NCBI GenBank assembly: GCA_026122225.1
Contig: JANEZZ010000309.1
Span: forward strand, 620,001-684,000
Source: Heloderma charlesbogerti
Lineage: Eukaryota; Chordata; Lepidosauria; Squamata; Helodermatidae
Direction of reading: 5' to 3'
Length of the DNA: 64,000 bases
In this document: piece after piece, positions 60,101 through 63,561 of the stretch
Layout of the letters: every line of letters begins with the position of its first letter
How positions within the stretch are numbered: the first letter of the stretch is position 1
Notes under the pieces: model-generated
What the model saw: the letters and a program-made list of their open reading frames with translations, nothing else
What the model was told of the DNA's origin: nothing
Database searches by the model: none
Translations under genes and position numbers: made by a program

Positions 60101-61301
60101 TGAATTAGGGGGGTTGGGTGGGATAGAGATAGAATTTGAGGAAGAATTGCGCACAGTTGCATTTACAGTTGAGGAACTGTGTTTTGGAAGGCTATAATAG
60201 AGTTGCATTTTTCTGGAATTGCTGTTGTATGTGAACGTTTATTTATTTGTTTGTTTATTTTATATCCTGCCTTTCTCCTATAGAGGTGGGGTTTTTGCTT
60301 CATAAAACATTATTCCTGGGAATATTAGCACAATGTAGTGGTTACTGTCTCCAAAGCCTTAGCAAAAATATCCAGACTTATGACTAAAGCCACAACCGCT
60401 ACCACCCCAGTAATCAAACGTTATCATTTTAGTTGTATGGTGCGGATGTTTCTGTTTAGTCAAGTAGCTGAAATTTCTGTGGTATGGTCCATGTATCACA
60501 TTTCTAAAACTATGCCGTATAATTTAGTTTATAGTACCTATAAAATGTTTGGTGAGCTGCCAGAACTAAATGTGTAAATAGTCCATTATACATGCTCGTA
60601 GGCCTTCACTGAATCGACATGGCCAAAACATGGTTTAGTCACCAGGAGTGTGCTACGGGCATACATATTCATAATTCCCTTGCATGCACCACTTCTCTTT
60701 CCCACACCTAGTTTGAAGTAATCACGTTTTGTGGTGATGTCCGAGTCAGTCATATTGTGGCTACTTGTAGCTATAGCTTATGTTGAAACCAGAATGGGGA
60801 GCTCACTTCAAACCATCACTGCAAACTGTGGCCACTGTGCACCAGAATATGGAGGAGAGAATCAACATCTGTGAGGGAATGGGGGGTGGGGGTGGGGGGA
60901 GCACGCGATCCCACAGAGCTGAGCCATAGCTGGCAATGTGTGAACCAAGCCTCACTGTGTGCCAGTTTACTTGTAAGATTACTAGTAAACGCATCCTCAG
61001 AGTTCCAAAATTTTTTGAAATGCTGTTAACAATATATGAAAAGGCTATATAACATTCTACATTTGTATTAAGTTTAGTTAATAGATTGCATAATTTTCCA
61101 TGGAGTTTCTTATACATTTATTTTATATTTAGTGACTCTGAAGGGACAGAAGAAAACAAAGTGAAGTATCAAAAAGCACTAGGTTCTTCAAACTCAGAAT
61201 CTAGCTCAGTTGAGGAAAGTTCTTCAGACTCCAGCTCAGAAACTGACTCTGAAAGTAAATTGGAAGCTAGAAAAACAGCATGTGCTGCTCTTTCTCCAAA
61301 G
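15029..61301 (+). CDS. AP3B1: AP3B1, AP-3 complex subunit beta-3A (13 internal exons, partial)
   Basis: Joined exons: 15029-15187, 16717-16814, 17707-17761, 17856-17927, 20872-20934, 21665-21797, 28134-28243, 47477-47653, 53650-53836, 54798-54928, 55939-56062, 58847-58997 and 61133-61301. They give 543 codons without a stop. The product is the large beta subunit of the AP-3 adaptor, which works with delta, mu3 and sigma3 to sort cargo from endosomes or TGN to lysosome-related organelles. The N-terminal four-fifths is a HEAT-repeat (adaptin) trunk, with landmarks [29 protein letters not shown] and [13 protein letters not shown]. The last three exons are an acidic, serine-rich hinge. The FYSE motif before the acidic run suits AP3B1 rather than the neuronal paralogue AP3B2, but the paralogue choice rests on memory of the family. 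In people, loss of this gene causes Hermansky-Pudlak syndrome type 2. The start codon and the ear domain lie outside the window. Confidence 0.93.
15188..16716. other. AP3B1 intron with a foldback element
   Basis: Intron of 1.5 kb. Apart from the palindrome at 15558-15751 no repeat or gene was recognised. It ends in a strong polypyrimidine tract and TTTCAG. Confidence 0.6.
15558..15751. repeat. AT-rich foldback (MITE-like) element
   Basis: Long imperfect palindrome. The left arm (ACAGGACAAAATACC, CAAAAGG, GTGATTATAAAGTG, AAATAAACACCA) is matched in reverse complement by the right arm from about 15690 to 15751. Arms are about 75 bp with a short spacer. No coding capacity. The two overlapping frames seen on opposite strands (15505-15711 and 15598-15822) arise from the symmetry. 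Confidence 0.7.
16717..16814 (+). CDS. AP3B1: AP3B1 exon b
   Basis: 98 nt; acceptor TTTTTTTCAG, donor GTAAAT. Encodes [19 protein letters not shown] and SLVRLLRSN, a HEAT repeat of the trunk. Ends in phase 2; the arginine codon is completed by the next exon. Confidence 0.93.
16815..17706. other. AP3B1 intron, nothing recognised
   Basis: AT-rich 0.9-kb intron; no repeat or gene recognised. A C-rich run occurs at 17220-17228. Confidence 0.5.
17707..17761 (+). CDS. AP3B1: AP3B1 exon c (55 nt)
   Basis: Acceptor CTTCTAG. Encodes [18 protein letters not shown]. The donor is CAG/GTTTGG, weaker than the other donors but the only one that keeps the frame into the next exon. The last residue is Q where mammals have K, if memory of the human protein is right. 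Too short for a usual open-frame cut-off. Confidence 0.9.
17856..17927 (+). CDS. AP3B1: AP3B1 exon d (72 nt)
   Basis: Acceptor TCCCTCCACAG, donor GTATAT; phase 0 on both sides. Encodes [20 protein letters not shown] and KTLK, a strongly conserved trunk segment. The preceding intron is only 94 bp. Confidence 0.93.
18125..18260. mobile_element. Short palindromic MITE (copy 2 of 3)
   Basis: Ends and inner arms are complementary: AGATCTTTTGGACTACAA on the left pairs with TTGTAGTCCAAAAGATCT on the right. The terminal parts (CAGGTGTAGGCCACCTGATG against CACTAAGTTGTTTACCCCTA) are more diverged. Same family as 2133-2266 and 50485-50620. Confidence 0.7.
18261..19505. other. AP3B1 intron segment, little recognised
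   Basis: A short block at 18316-18357 (GGGGCTTACTCCCTAGTAAG) resembles the AGTAAGCCCCATT palindromic repeat at 32655-32736. The rest, including the frames at 18693-19139, has no recognised family. Confidence 0.4.
19506..20345 (-). mobile_element. L2-like LINE, 3' part, minus strand
   Basis: The minus-strand frame at 19772-20047 reads [49 protein letters not shown] and [14 protein letters not shown], the C-terminus of an L2-like ORF2. Upstream codons (20050-20340) show the LQLVRN and [13 protein letters not shown] boxes with shifts. The 3' UTR runs into ATTT repeats at 19507-19556 on the + strand. It is 5'-truncated near 20345. Confidence 0.85.
20346..20871. other. AP3B1 intron segment, unassigned
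   Basis: No recognised gene or repeat; it may contain the diverged 5' continuation of the adjacent LINE. It ends in CTCTCTTCTAG, the acceptor for the next exon. Confidence 0.4.
20872..20934 (+). CDS. AP3B1: AP3B1 exon e (63 nt)
   Basis: Acceptor CTCTTCTAG, donor GTTTGC; phase 0 on both sides. Encodes [20 protein letters not shown] and Q, a trunk helix pair. Confidence 0.93.
20935..21664. other. AP3B1 intron, nothing recognised
   Basis: 0.7-kb intron without recognised repeats; ends in TTTTCTTCAG. Confidence 0.5.
21665..21797 (+). CDS. AP3B1: AP3B1 exon f
   Basis: 133 nt; acceptor TTTTCTTCAG, donor GTAAGC; ends in phase 1. Encodes [36 protein letters not shown] and VCLLSNRD, a HEAT repeat of the trunk. 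Confidence 0.93.
22761..23012 (+). mobile_element. tRNA-derived SINE with (AATC)n tail
   Basis: Begins GAGAGCCAGTGTGGTGTAGT. A-box-like GTGTAGTGGCAAGAG and B-box-like GGTTCTAGTCCCC (about 22817-22829) mark the tRNA-derived head. The body has GGGTGACTTTGGGCCAGTCA and CCCACCTCACAGGGTTGTTG, and the 3' part TGTAAGCCGCCTTGGGTTCC resembles L2/CR1-type LINE tails. It ends in four or five AATC repeats. This is a common amniote SINE design; the family name was not assigned. Confidence 0.8.
23531..23713. mobile_element. Palindromic MITE with perfect inner hairpin
   Basis: The ends read CATTGTGTCC on the left and its near-complement (GACACAATG) on the right. Inside, 19-bp arms (GAAACAAGCCAACTTCAAA at 23619-23637, complement at 23646-23664) are perfectly matched across an 8-nt loop. 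No coding capacity. Confidence 0.65.
24136..24420. mobile_element. hAT-like MITE end with 30-34-bp minisatellite
   Basis: ACAGGGGTCTCCAATCTTTC at 24139 looks like the left end of common amniote hAT-type non-autonomous elements. From 24208 a unit starting GGGGAGAGAAAGAGCGAGGC recurs at 24266, 24297, 24330, 24360 and 24394, giving a degenerate minisatellite with a period of about 31 bp. No right end was identified with confidence. Confidence 0.6.
24731..25720. mobile_element. Long palindromic DNA element (CTAAGCCATGAT family)
   Basis: The left end GGCCTGTTCAGACATCATGC is followed by TAAGCCATGAT. The same sequence recurs inverted at 24780-24813 and at 24896-24925 (GCTTAGCATGATGTTTGAAC). The likely right end near 25715 (CATCTGAACACGG, preceded by CATGGTTAGCCTAAGC) is a diverged complement. 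The interior is GC-rich and codes for nothing recognisable. This looks like a non-autonomous, terminally inverted DNA element of about 1 kb, possibly nested. Confidence 0.5.
25751..25809. repeat. AGTAAGCCCCATT palindromic repeat (partial copy)
   Basis: Contains GCAACCTTATACACACTTCT, GGGAGTAAGCCCCATTTAAC and GGATTGCACTG. It matches the first and last parts of the palindromic unit at 32655-32736. A further diverged copy lies at about 26172-26250. Confidence 0.5.
25830..27857. other. AP3B1 intron, mostly unassigned
   Basis: AT-rich intron. An exact tandem duplication of about 18 bp (GAGGGATTAAAGTGGGTA) occurs near 26351-26387. No exon or LINE frame recognised. Confidence 0.4.
27858..28015. mobile_element. 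Short TIR element (GTTTGCACATAAC family)
   Basis: The left end GGTTTGCACATAACAACAAC and the right end (complement of AGTGTCCAAACCCAGA) resemble the ends of the elements at 43087-45345 and 52077-52140. The interior has the palindromic CCCATGGGTTG motif. Non-coding. Confidence 0.5.
28134..28243 (+). CDS. AP3B1: AP3B1 exon g
   Basis: 110 nt; acceptor TTGTCTTTACCAG, donor GTGAGT; ends in phase 0. Encodes [37 protein letters not shown], a HEAT repeat. The intron that follows is 19.2 kb and full of transposons. Confidence 0.93.
28244..29555. other. Start of 19-kb AP3B1 intron, unassigned
   Basis: AT-rich sequence; no exon recognised. A moderately GC-rich block at 29400-29560 (CTGCTCTAGAGACCCTCCGG) may be part of the LINE fragment that follows. 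Confidence 0.4.
29560..29786 (+). mobile_element. L2-like LINE 3' end
   Basis: GTACATCGCCCAGAGTGGCT, then AGCCAGATGGGCG and ATTAATAAATTTAATAATAATAATAAT, typical of L2-like 3' termini in reptiles, with an (AAT)n tail at 29760-29786. The upstream codons ([13 protein letters not shown]) may be the last of ORF2. Confidence 0.75.
29880..30795. mobile_element. Long non-autonomous TIR element (copy 1)
   Basis: The left end TTGGTTCGCATGACATGAGA is followed by GGTTAGTTGTCATGTCATCTG. Interior blocks match the elements at 43087-44170 and 44173-45345: AATGGCACTTTGG, GTATCTCCCCTTTCTGGAG, and CACTTAAAAGTGAGAGGATC near 30770. The 167-codon minus-strand frame 29691-30194 runs across it but has no family resemblance. 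Confidence 0.55.
30843..30958 (+). mobile_element. L2-like LINE 3' end
   Basis: TTTGTAAATTTTATGTCACC and TTGAGTCTTTTTTTCAAGAAGG followed by AATTTAATAATAATAATTATAAT. A short 3' terminus only. Confidence 0.6.
31025..32600 (-). mobile_element. L2-like LINE (copy C) split by a hAT-like element
   Basis: Minus strand. The frame at 32052-32570 (172 codons) reads [63 protein letters not shown] and [17 protein letters not shown], the thumb and C-terminal part of L2-like ORF2. The 3' part and UTR continue at 31030-31457 after an insertion at 31458-32024. The copy is 5'-truncated beyond the catalytic YADD box, so it has no polymerase core. Confidence 0.85.
31458..32024. mobile_element. hAT-like element nested in L2-like LINE, 8-bp TSD
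   Basis: It starts CAGGGGTGCACAATCT and ends GGTTGTACACCTG, short terminal inverted repeats in the hAT style. The flanks ATTTAGGG (31450-31457) and TTTTAGAG (32025-32032) match at 6 of 8 positions, as expected for an aged 8-bp target duplication. Removing the element restores the L2-like sequence across the site. The interior has a TG run (31919-31938) and no recognisable transposase. Confidence 0.75.
32655..32736. repeat. AGTAAGCCC palindromic MITE, best copy
   Basis: Begins GCAATCCTGTACGTGTATAC and ends GTATGTATGGATAGGATTG, which are approximate complements, with AGAAGTAAGCCCTATT in the middle. About 82 bp. Related, more worn copies lie at 25751-25809, 26172-26250 and 18316-18357. Non-coding. 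Confidence 0.6.
32838..35745 (-). mobile_element. L2-like LINE (copy A), endonuclease to 3' end
   Basis: Minus strand, about 2.9 kb. From 5' to 3': endonuclease pieces ([14 protein letters not shown] at 35500-35703; [20 protein letters not shown] at about 35430-35495; [19 protein letters not shown] at 34837-35286), a linker, reverse transcriptase ([18 protein letters not shown] and [12 protein letters not shown] at 33723-33926; [17 protein letters not shown] start and [18 protein letters not shown] at 33486-33722), and the C-terminus ([34 protein letters not shown] at 33082-33675). The 3' UTR reaches 32838. Frames are broken in several places. The catalytic YADD reads YADV. Confidence 0.88.
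35757..37217 (-). mobile_element. BovB (RTE) LINE, RT to 3' end
   Basis: The minus-strand frames are unmistakable: [11 protein letters not shown] and [19 protein letters not shown] (36929-37217), [15 protein letters not shown] and [20 protein letters not shown] (36490-36882), and [57 protein letters not shown] and [17 protein letters not shown] (35765-36481). BovB is known for horizontal spread among squamates, ruminants and others. The 3' end (near 35757) is a GTT repeat on the + strand. It is 5'-truncated, lacking the endonuclease. The catalytic motif reads YADNT instead of YADDT, and there are frameshifts, so it is dead. Confidence 0.95.
37218..38244. other. Unassigned sequence with degenerate internal repeats
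   Basis: Lies between the BovB and CR1 copies. A motif like CTCACCCTGAGAAGG recurs imperfectly near 37675 (CTCACCTGGAGTG), 37713 (CTCACCCAGAGAAATCC), 37803 (CTCACCCTGAGAAGGC) and 37860 (CTCATCCAGGGAACC). A CA run occurs near 37882. Open frames on both strands show no family resemblance. It could be an LTR or a satellite-like interior of an unknown element. Confidence 0.4.
38245..40935 (-). mobile_element. CR1 LINE, endonuclease to 3' end
   Basis: Minus strand, 2.7 kb. Endonuclease: [14 protein letters not shown] box near 40745-40790, [20 protein letters not shown] and SDHVILEF (40302-40559). Reverse transcriptase: [20 protein letters not shown] (39662-39847), [20 protein letters not shown] (39170-39427), FADD codons at 39121-39135 followed at once by a frameshift, and [20 protein letters not shown] (38946-39293). 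C-terminus: [20 protein letters not shown] and [20 protein letters not shown] (38332-38679). The 3' end GATTCCTGCATTGGCC and CTTCCAACTTTACTA is the CR1 tail. It is 5'-truncated in the endonuclease and broken by frameshifts. Confidence 0.93.
40936..43086. other. AP3B1 intron segment, mostly unassigned
   Basis: Holds an L2-like 3' end (41095-41262, + strand, ending in AATAAATAAATAAATG) and a short tandem duplication (TATAGAATATATTGTATCTG at about 41745-41798, two copies). The segment 42000-42950 is less AT-rich and may be an old retroelement, but no protein landmark could be assigned; the 122-codon + frame at 41996-42364 is unrecognised. Confidence 0.4.
41095..41262 (+). mobile_element. L2-like LINE 3' end
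   Basis: GTAATCCACCCAGAGAATATT and GTGGGTGGGTTAAAAATG followed by AATAAATAAATAAATG, the stereotyped 3' terminus of L2-like elements. No coding part kept. Confidence 0.6.
43087..44170. mobile_element. Long non-autonomous TIR element (copy 2)
   Basis: Left end CTGGGTTTGCACGACACGTC with AACC-rich palindromic motifs following (GGTGGGTTGTCAT). The right end complement TGGGTTAGTTTGCACAACAT lies at about 44143-44170. The interior block AATGGCACTTTGG (43427) matches copy 1 at 30125. It is directly followed by a second element that starts with almost the same end sequence. Confidence 0.6.
44173..45345. mobile_element. Long non-autonomous TIR element (copy 3) with inner inverted repeat
   Basis: Left end CTGGGTTTGCATGACTTGAC; right end is the complement of TCTGGGTTTGGCCGTAACGA near 45325-45345. 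Inside, 44277-44356 is an inverted copy of 44585-44702 (GGGGAGTTAATATCTCCCCT against GGGGAGTCAATATCTCCCCT), so the centre can fold into a long hairpin. No transposase frame is present. Confidence 0.6.
45733..45790 (-). repeat. G-rich polypurine tract in L1-like 3' region
   Basis: On the + strand (TTCCC)n passes into (CTCTCC)n; on the element strand this is GGGAGA/GGGAA repeats with many runs of three G, able in principle to form G-quadruplexes. It creates a false 137-codon frame (45402-45815). Confidence 0.75.
45963..46030. repeat. (ATT)n/(AAT)n trinucleotide repeats
   Basis: Alternating ATT and AAT runs (ATTATTATTATTATT, then AATAATAATACTAATAATAA), themselves a palindromic AT-rich tract in the 3' region of the ORF1-only L1 derivative. 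Confidence 0.8.
46302..47158 (-). pseudogene. L1 ORF1-type protein, one stop and one frameshift
   Basis: Three consecutive minus-strand pieces form one ORF1 protein of about 285 residues. 46898-47158: N-terminal part and start of the coiled coil ([20 protein letters not shown]). A single in-frame TGA at 46898-46900 follows, then 46457-46891: coiled coil ([14 protein letters not shown]), RRM ([36 protein letters not shown]). After a frameshift, 46302-46493: the C-terminal domain ([32 protein letters not shown]). L1 ORF1p is a trimeric RNA-binding chaperone. Compared with the other LINEs here the copy is fairly young. Confidence 0.8.
47477..47653 (+). CDS. AP3B1: AP3B1 exon h (59 codons)
   Basis: Acceptor GTATTGCTTAAG, with a poor polypyrimidine tract; donor GTAAGG; phase 0 on both sides. 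Encodes [40 protein letters not shown] and [19 protein letters not shown]. It closes the 19-kb transposon-rich intron. Confidence 0.93.
47654..48114. other. AP3B1 intron start, unassigned
   Basis: No recognised repeat or gene in this AT-rich stretch before the L2-like copy B. Confidence 0.4.
48115..50284 (-). mobile_element. L2-like LINE (copy B), same subfamily as copy A
   Basis: Minus strand, 2.2 kb. It reads [20 protein letters not shown] (49976-50233), RT pieces [19 protein letters not shown] and [18 protein letters not shown] (48887-49096), then [60 protein letters not shown] and [17 protein letters not shown] (48374-48886). It is closely similar to copy A (32838-35745) along its length, including the same YADV in place of YADD. 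It lacks the 3' terminus (cut near 48115) and the 5' half of the endonuclease (cut near 50284). Confidence 0.88.
50485..50620. mobile_element. Short palindromic MITE (copy 3 of 3)
   Basis: Best preserved of the family. The left arm CAGGGGTGAGCAACTTGTGG then CCCTCCAGATG pairs with the right arm CATCTGGAGAGCCACAAGTTG then CCCACCCCTA. Inner arms TCCTACAACTGTCATCATCC and GGGAGTTGTAGGT also pair partly. Confidence 0.8.
50700..51229. other. Unassigned sequence left of the solo LTR
   Basis: Between 50850 and 51229 the base composition is less AT-rich than the flanks, and + strand frames (for example 50748-51002) continue loosely to the right of the LTR (51767-51947, with [18 protein letters not shown]). 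This could be an old retroelement gag-like remnant into which the LTR element inserted, but the protein identity is not secure. Confidence 0.3.
51235..51761 (-). mobile_element. Solo LTR of a retroelement, 5-bp target duplication
   Basis: A 527-bp unit with 8-bp inverted termini TGTCAGGG and CCCTGACA, i.e. the TG...CA ends of LTRs, flanked by perfect 5-bp duplications GCATC (51230-51234 and 51762-51766). On the minus strand a TATATA box lies near 51613-51618 and an AATAAA signal near 51326-51331, which gives the orientation and a U3-R-U5 layout. No gag, pol or env remains next to it, so it looks like the product of LTR-LTR recombination. The class (Gypsy or retrovirus-like) cannot be told from the LTR. 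Confidence 0.85.
52077..52140. mobile_element. Very short TIR remnant (GTTCGCACATAACGAC family)
   Basis: The left part AGGGTTCGCACATAACGACA and the right part (complement of CTGGTTTGTGCATAATGACT) form an inverted repeat of about 27 bp with a tiny spacer. Same end sequence as the elements at 27858 and 43087. It may be the right portion of a larger unit starting near 51990. Confidence 0.5.
52145..53649. other. AP3B1 intron, nothing recognised
   Basis: About 1.5 kb of AT-rich sequence that lacks any repeat I know, a contrast with the preceding 20 kb. It ends in TTTTTCACAG, the next acceptor. Confidence 0.5.
53650..53836 (+). CDS. AP3B1: AP3B1 exon i
   Basis: 187 nt; acceptor TGTTTTTCACAG, donor GTATGT; ends in phase 1. 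Encodes [40 protein letters not shown] and [20 protein letters not shown], the highly conserved end of the trunk. Confidence 0.95.
53837..54797. other. AP3B1 intron, nothing recognised
   Basis: AT-rich 1-kb intron without recognised repeats; ends in CTCCCCAATAG. Confidence 0.5.
54798..54928 (+). CDS. AP3B1: AP3B1 exon j
   Basis: 131 nt; acceptor CCCCAATAG, donor GTATGT; ends in phase 0. Encodes [40 protein letters not shown] and VIES, the link from trunk to hinge. Confidence 0.93.
54929..55938. other. AP3B1 intron, nothing recognised
   Basis: 1-kb intron; the 66-codon frame at 55248-55448 has no family resemblance. It ends in CTTATGAACAG with a weak polypyrimidine tract. Confidence 0.5.
55939..56062 (+). 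CDS. AP3B1: AP3B1 exon k (hinge start)
   Basis: 124 nt; donor GTATGT; ends in phase 1. Encodes a lysine-rich start ([18 protein letters not shown]) then [20 protein letters not shown], the beginning of the acidic serine-rich hinge. The hinge of mammalian beta-3A is phosphorylated. The FYSE box favours AP3B1 over AP3B2. Confidence 0.9.
56063..58846. other. AP3B1 intron with one palindromic element
   Basis: 2.8-kb intron. Besides the palindrome at 56877-56988 no repeat was assigned; 57000-58846 is AT-rich unique-looking sequence, with a GTACGTATGTACGTCC run near 57960. Confidence 0.5.
56877..56988. mobile_element. Palindromic MITE (AACC-rich)
   Basis: Left arm CCCAGACACTATTGGTTAAT and CATGGTTAAGCAACC, right arm (complement) CCCAGACACTATAGGTTAAC and TGTGGGTTAAACAACC. 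About 38-bp arms with roughly 85% match around a 30-bp centre. Confidence 0.65.
58847..58997 (+). CDS. AP3B1: AP3B1 exon l (hinge)
   Basis: 151 nt; acceptor TTCATTCTAG, donor GTATGT; ends in phase 2. Encodes [40 protein letters not shown] and [10 protein letters not shown]: acidic serine clusters followed by a basic patch. Confidence 0.9.
58998..61132. other. AP3B1 intron, little recognised
   Basis: 2.1-kb intron. A minus-strand L2-like 3' end (60238-60300, TTTATATCCTGCCTTTCTCC on the + strand) is the only repeat assigned with any confidence. Frames at 59555-59740 and 60338-60577 are unrecognised. Confidence 0.5.
60238..60300 (-). mobile_element. L2-like LINE 3' end fragment
   Basis: On the + strand TTTATTTATTTGTTTG then TTTATATCCTGCCTTTCTCC, the complement of a typical L2-like terminus. 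Confidence 0.5.
61133..61301 (+). CDS. AP3B1: AP3B1 exon m (hinge)
   Basis: 169 nt; acceptor TTTATATTTAG, donor GTATAT; ends in phase 0. Encodes [40 protein letters not shown] and [17 protein letters not shown]. It is the last exon in the window; the rest of the hinge and the ear domain must lie downstream. Confidence 0.9.
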
Positions 61302-62140
61302 GTATATCTCTGTTCAAATGTGTTCTTGAAGTTGCATTTGCAATACCCTTATGATATGTGGAAGCAGGACTTCTCAGAATGAGTTGTATGTCTGAATTCT
61401 TTATTTCTGAGTTGCAAGTCCTTTGCAAAACATTTATTGGAAGTTAATGAAAATTAATATGCTGTTACTTTGCAATTGTGGAAGGAGGTGTCTGTTTATA
61501 GCCAATTATTAACCACTGTAGAATACACTAATGGAATATTTCTCAGTTTCCGTTATATGAAATGTGTGTTGTAAAGTACAAGAAATTATAGAAGCCTTTT
61601 TCATTGGAAAGAAATGGATGCAAAGTGTTAAGAATGTAGTTGTAAAAATTCTTATTATAATACTACATTATTCATGTTGCTGTTCAACTACATATCTGTA
61701 TAACTAATGTTCCAGGATTAAGATTCCCATCATTCTTAGGGGGTTGTTTCGATAAACCCTTTGGAAGTCAAAGGAAATAATCAAGTAAAAATTGATAGCT
61801 TGAATGTTGTAATATTAGCATCCCTGAAAATTAACTTTAAATTACTAATCACAGTGTTTACCCTTACTTGTAGAAACACAATTTGGACTTAATATGCACA
61901 TTGTGTGTGGTTTGTATACATTCAATTAAATATAGACATCACTTGGAGCTTTTGGCATTAGTGGAGTGGTAGGATTGGGCAGAGGGAGCGAAGACCTGCA
62001 TTATATTGATGCACTTGTGGCTGGGAAGTTAAAGGGAGATTCTTTGAAAACTCGAACAGCTATGGAAGGTGCTTGGGGCTCATAGTAATAAATAAATGGT
62101 AAGAAATAGTATTAATCACATAGCGCGTAGACTTTCTGGG
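61302..62140. other. AP3B1 intron, nothing recognised
   Basis: AT-rich sequence after the last visible exon, without recognised repeats. Confidence 0.5.
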
Positions 62141-62434
62141 TAGGATCCAATGATGCCCTACTGTTGGTGGCCAGCACCACTGGTCCTGGTGTGCACACGG
62201 TTGGCTCCACCGGCGGCAGCAGCAATGTAGTGCTTCCAGGGGCAAACCCCCAAATGACTGGAAACTCAAGTTTCTGGATGGTGTGACCTGCTCCTTCCAG
62301 AAGCTTGCATTTCTGGTTGTTTGGGGGGCTTGCCCTTGGAAACGCTACATTGTCTCCACTGGCGGTAGGGGTTGCGTGTACTCCGGGAACCAGCTTCGCT
62401 GGCTGCCAGCGGTAGGGCACCATTGGATCTTACT
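62141..62434. mobile_element. 294-bp foldback element with about 145-bp arms
   Basis: The left half (GATCCAATGATGCCCTACTG, CCAGGGGCAAACCCCCAAAT) is complementary to the right half (GGTAGGGCACCATTGGATCT, GGGGGGCTTGCCCTTGGAAA) over nearly the whole length, with scattered mismatches. It is much richer in G+C than the flanks. Frames at 62112-62423 and 62060-62269 are by-products of the symmetry. Confidence 0.75.
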
Positions 62435-63254
62435 CCTTATATCCAGCTTCTGGAAGCCTCACTTTCACATTCATTTAGACATTTTATGACGGATTAATGG
62501 AAGTGGGAGGAGTTGAGATTCCAATATATTGTGCAGTTCACGAGATTCCACAAATGTGGTGGCAGGTTGCCATTGGTGACTGAAGTACTGCCCAATCCTA
62601 GCATGATGTGAGAGATCCTTCCCCTCCCCCAATTCCTCTAGAATTTGCAAAGGGGCACAGTCATTCATTCACTTTGTGCTGGACTTTGCAGACCCTTGGA
62701 AGCAGCAGGAATCAATCTAGCTGCTTTTGAGTGTCTGCAGAGGCTGGTGTGGCTGATCCCTCTGCTGAGTCTTCTACACCACCAAAGAACTTGGAGAGGC
62801 GAGGCTGTGGCAATCATGGGTAATGACTGGCTACCAAGGTCAATCAAAATTTGTGGACTTCTGGCAAATATATATAGGAAGAGAACTACAGATGGAAGCT
62901 AAACGTGTTGCTGGAGAGTATCTGACATATGTAAATGGACCATGGAAATAGTAGTTGTTATCTTGAAAGGTTGTGGTATGCTTAATTACTGCCAAATGAT
63001 AAGCATTGCATCCATGCTTATAAAACCTCAGCTGTGGCTGACTCTCAAATACTGAAGGTTGTATTTTATGGCCAGTTAAAAACAAGACACCTGCTGTCAT
63101 GGTTGGTGAGAATAAACTGCATAAAGGCACCTTGTAGTCAAATTCAAAAGCTTTATTTCTGTACTTGAGAGTAATAGCAAAGTTGTTGTGTTTTTTACTT
63201 GAAAGTAAGTTCTGCAGAAATCAGTAGGGCTTCCTTACAGGTAAAACAATTTAT
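62435..63254. other. AP3B1 intron, unassigned
   Basis: No recognised repeat or exon. A block at 63160-63250 (TACTTGAAAGTAAGTTCTGC) faintly resembles the AGTAAGCCC palindrome. Confidence 0.4.
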
Positions 63255-63312
63255 TTTATTTATTAACAGCACTTTTATACTGCCCATTAACAAGTTCTCT
63301 GGGCAGTATTTT
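63255..63312 (-). mobile_element. L2-like LINE 3' end fragment
   Basis: On the + strand TTTATTAACAGCACTTTTATAC then TGCCCATTAACAAGTTCTCT and GGGCAG, the complement of the L2-like terminus also seen at 19545-19600. Confidence 0.5.
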
Positions 63313-63561
63313 AGTTGGTGTGCAAAAATTTGAGCTTCGGCTTGTAGTGTTCACAGCTCTAGATCAGGGATGGGGAATTTCAGGTTTCTTGTAAATCACT
63401 CTGTCAGCCTGACTGCTGACCCGTCAGTATTCAGTGTGAACTATGATGGAGGGCTGACATGCACCATTTTTCCCAGCCAGAACTCCTTCCAATCTACAAT
63501 ATGGCGATAATGAAGTGCATTTATCTTGGAATTTGCCACTTCTGTGTTGTTTCTTTAGAGC

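Noticed and set aside
62112..62423. 103-codon minus-strand frame
   Set aside because: Falls inside a foldback element; its length reflects GC content and symmetry.
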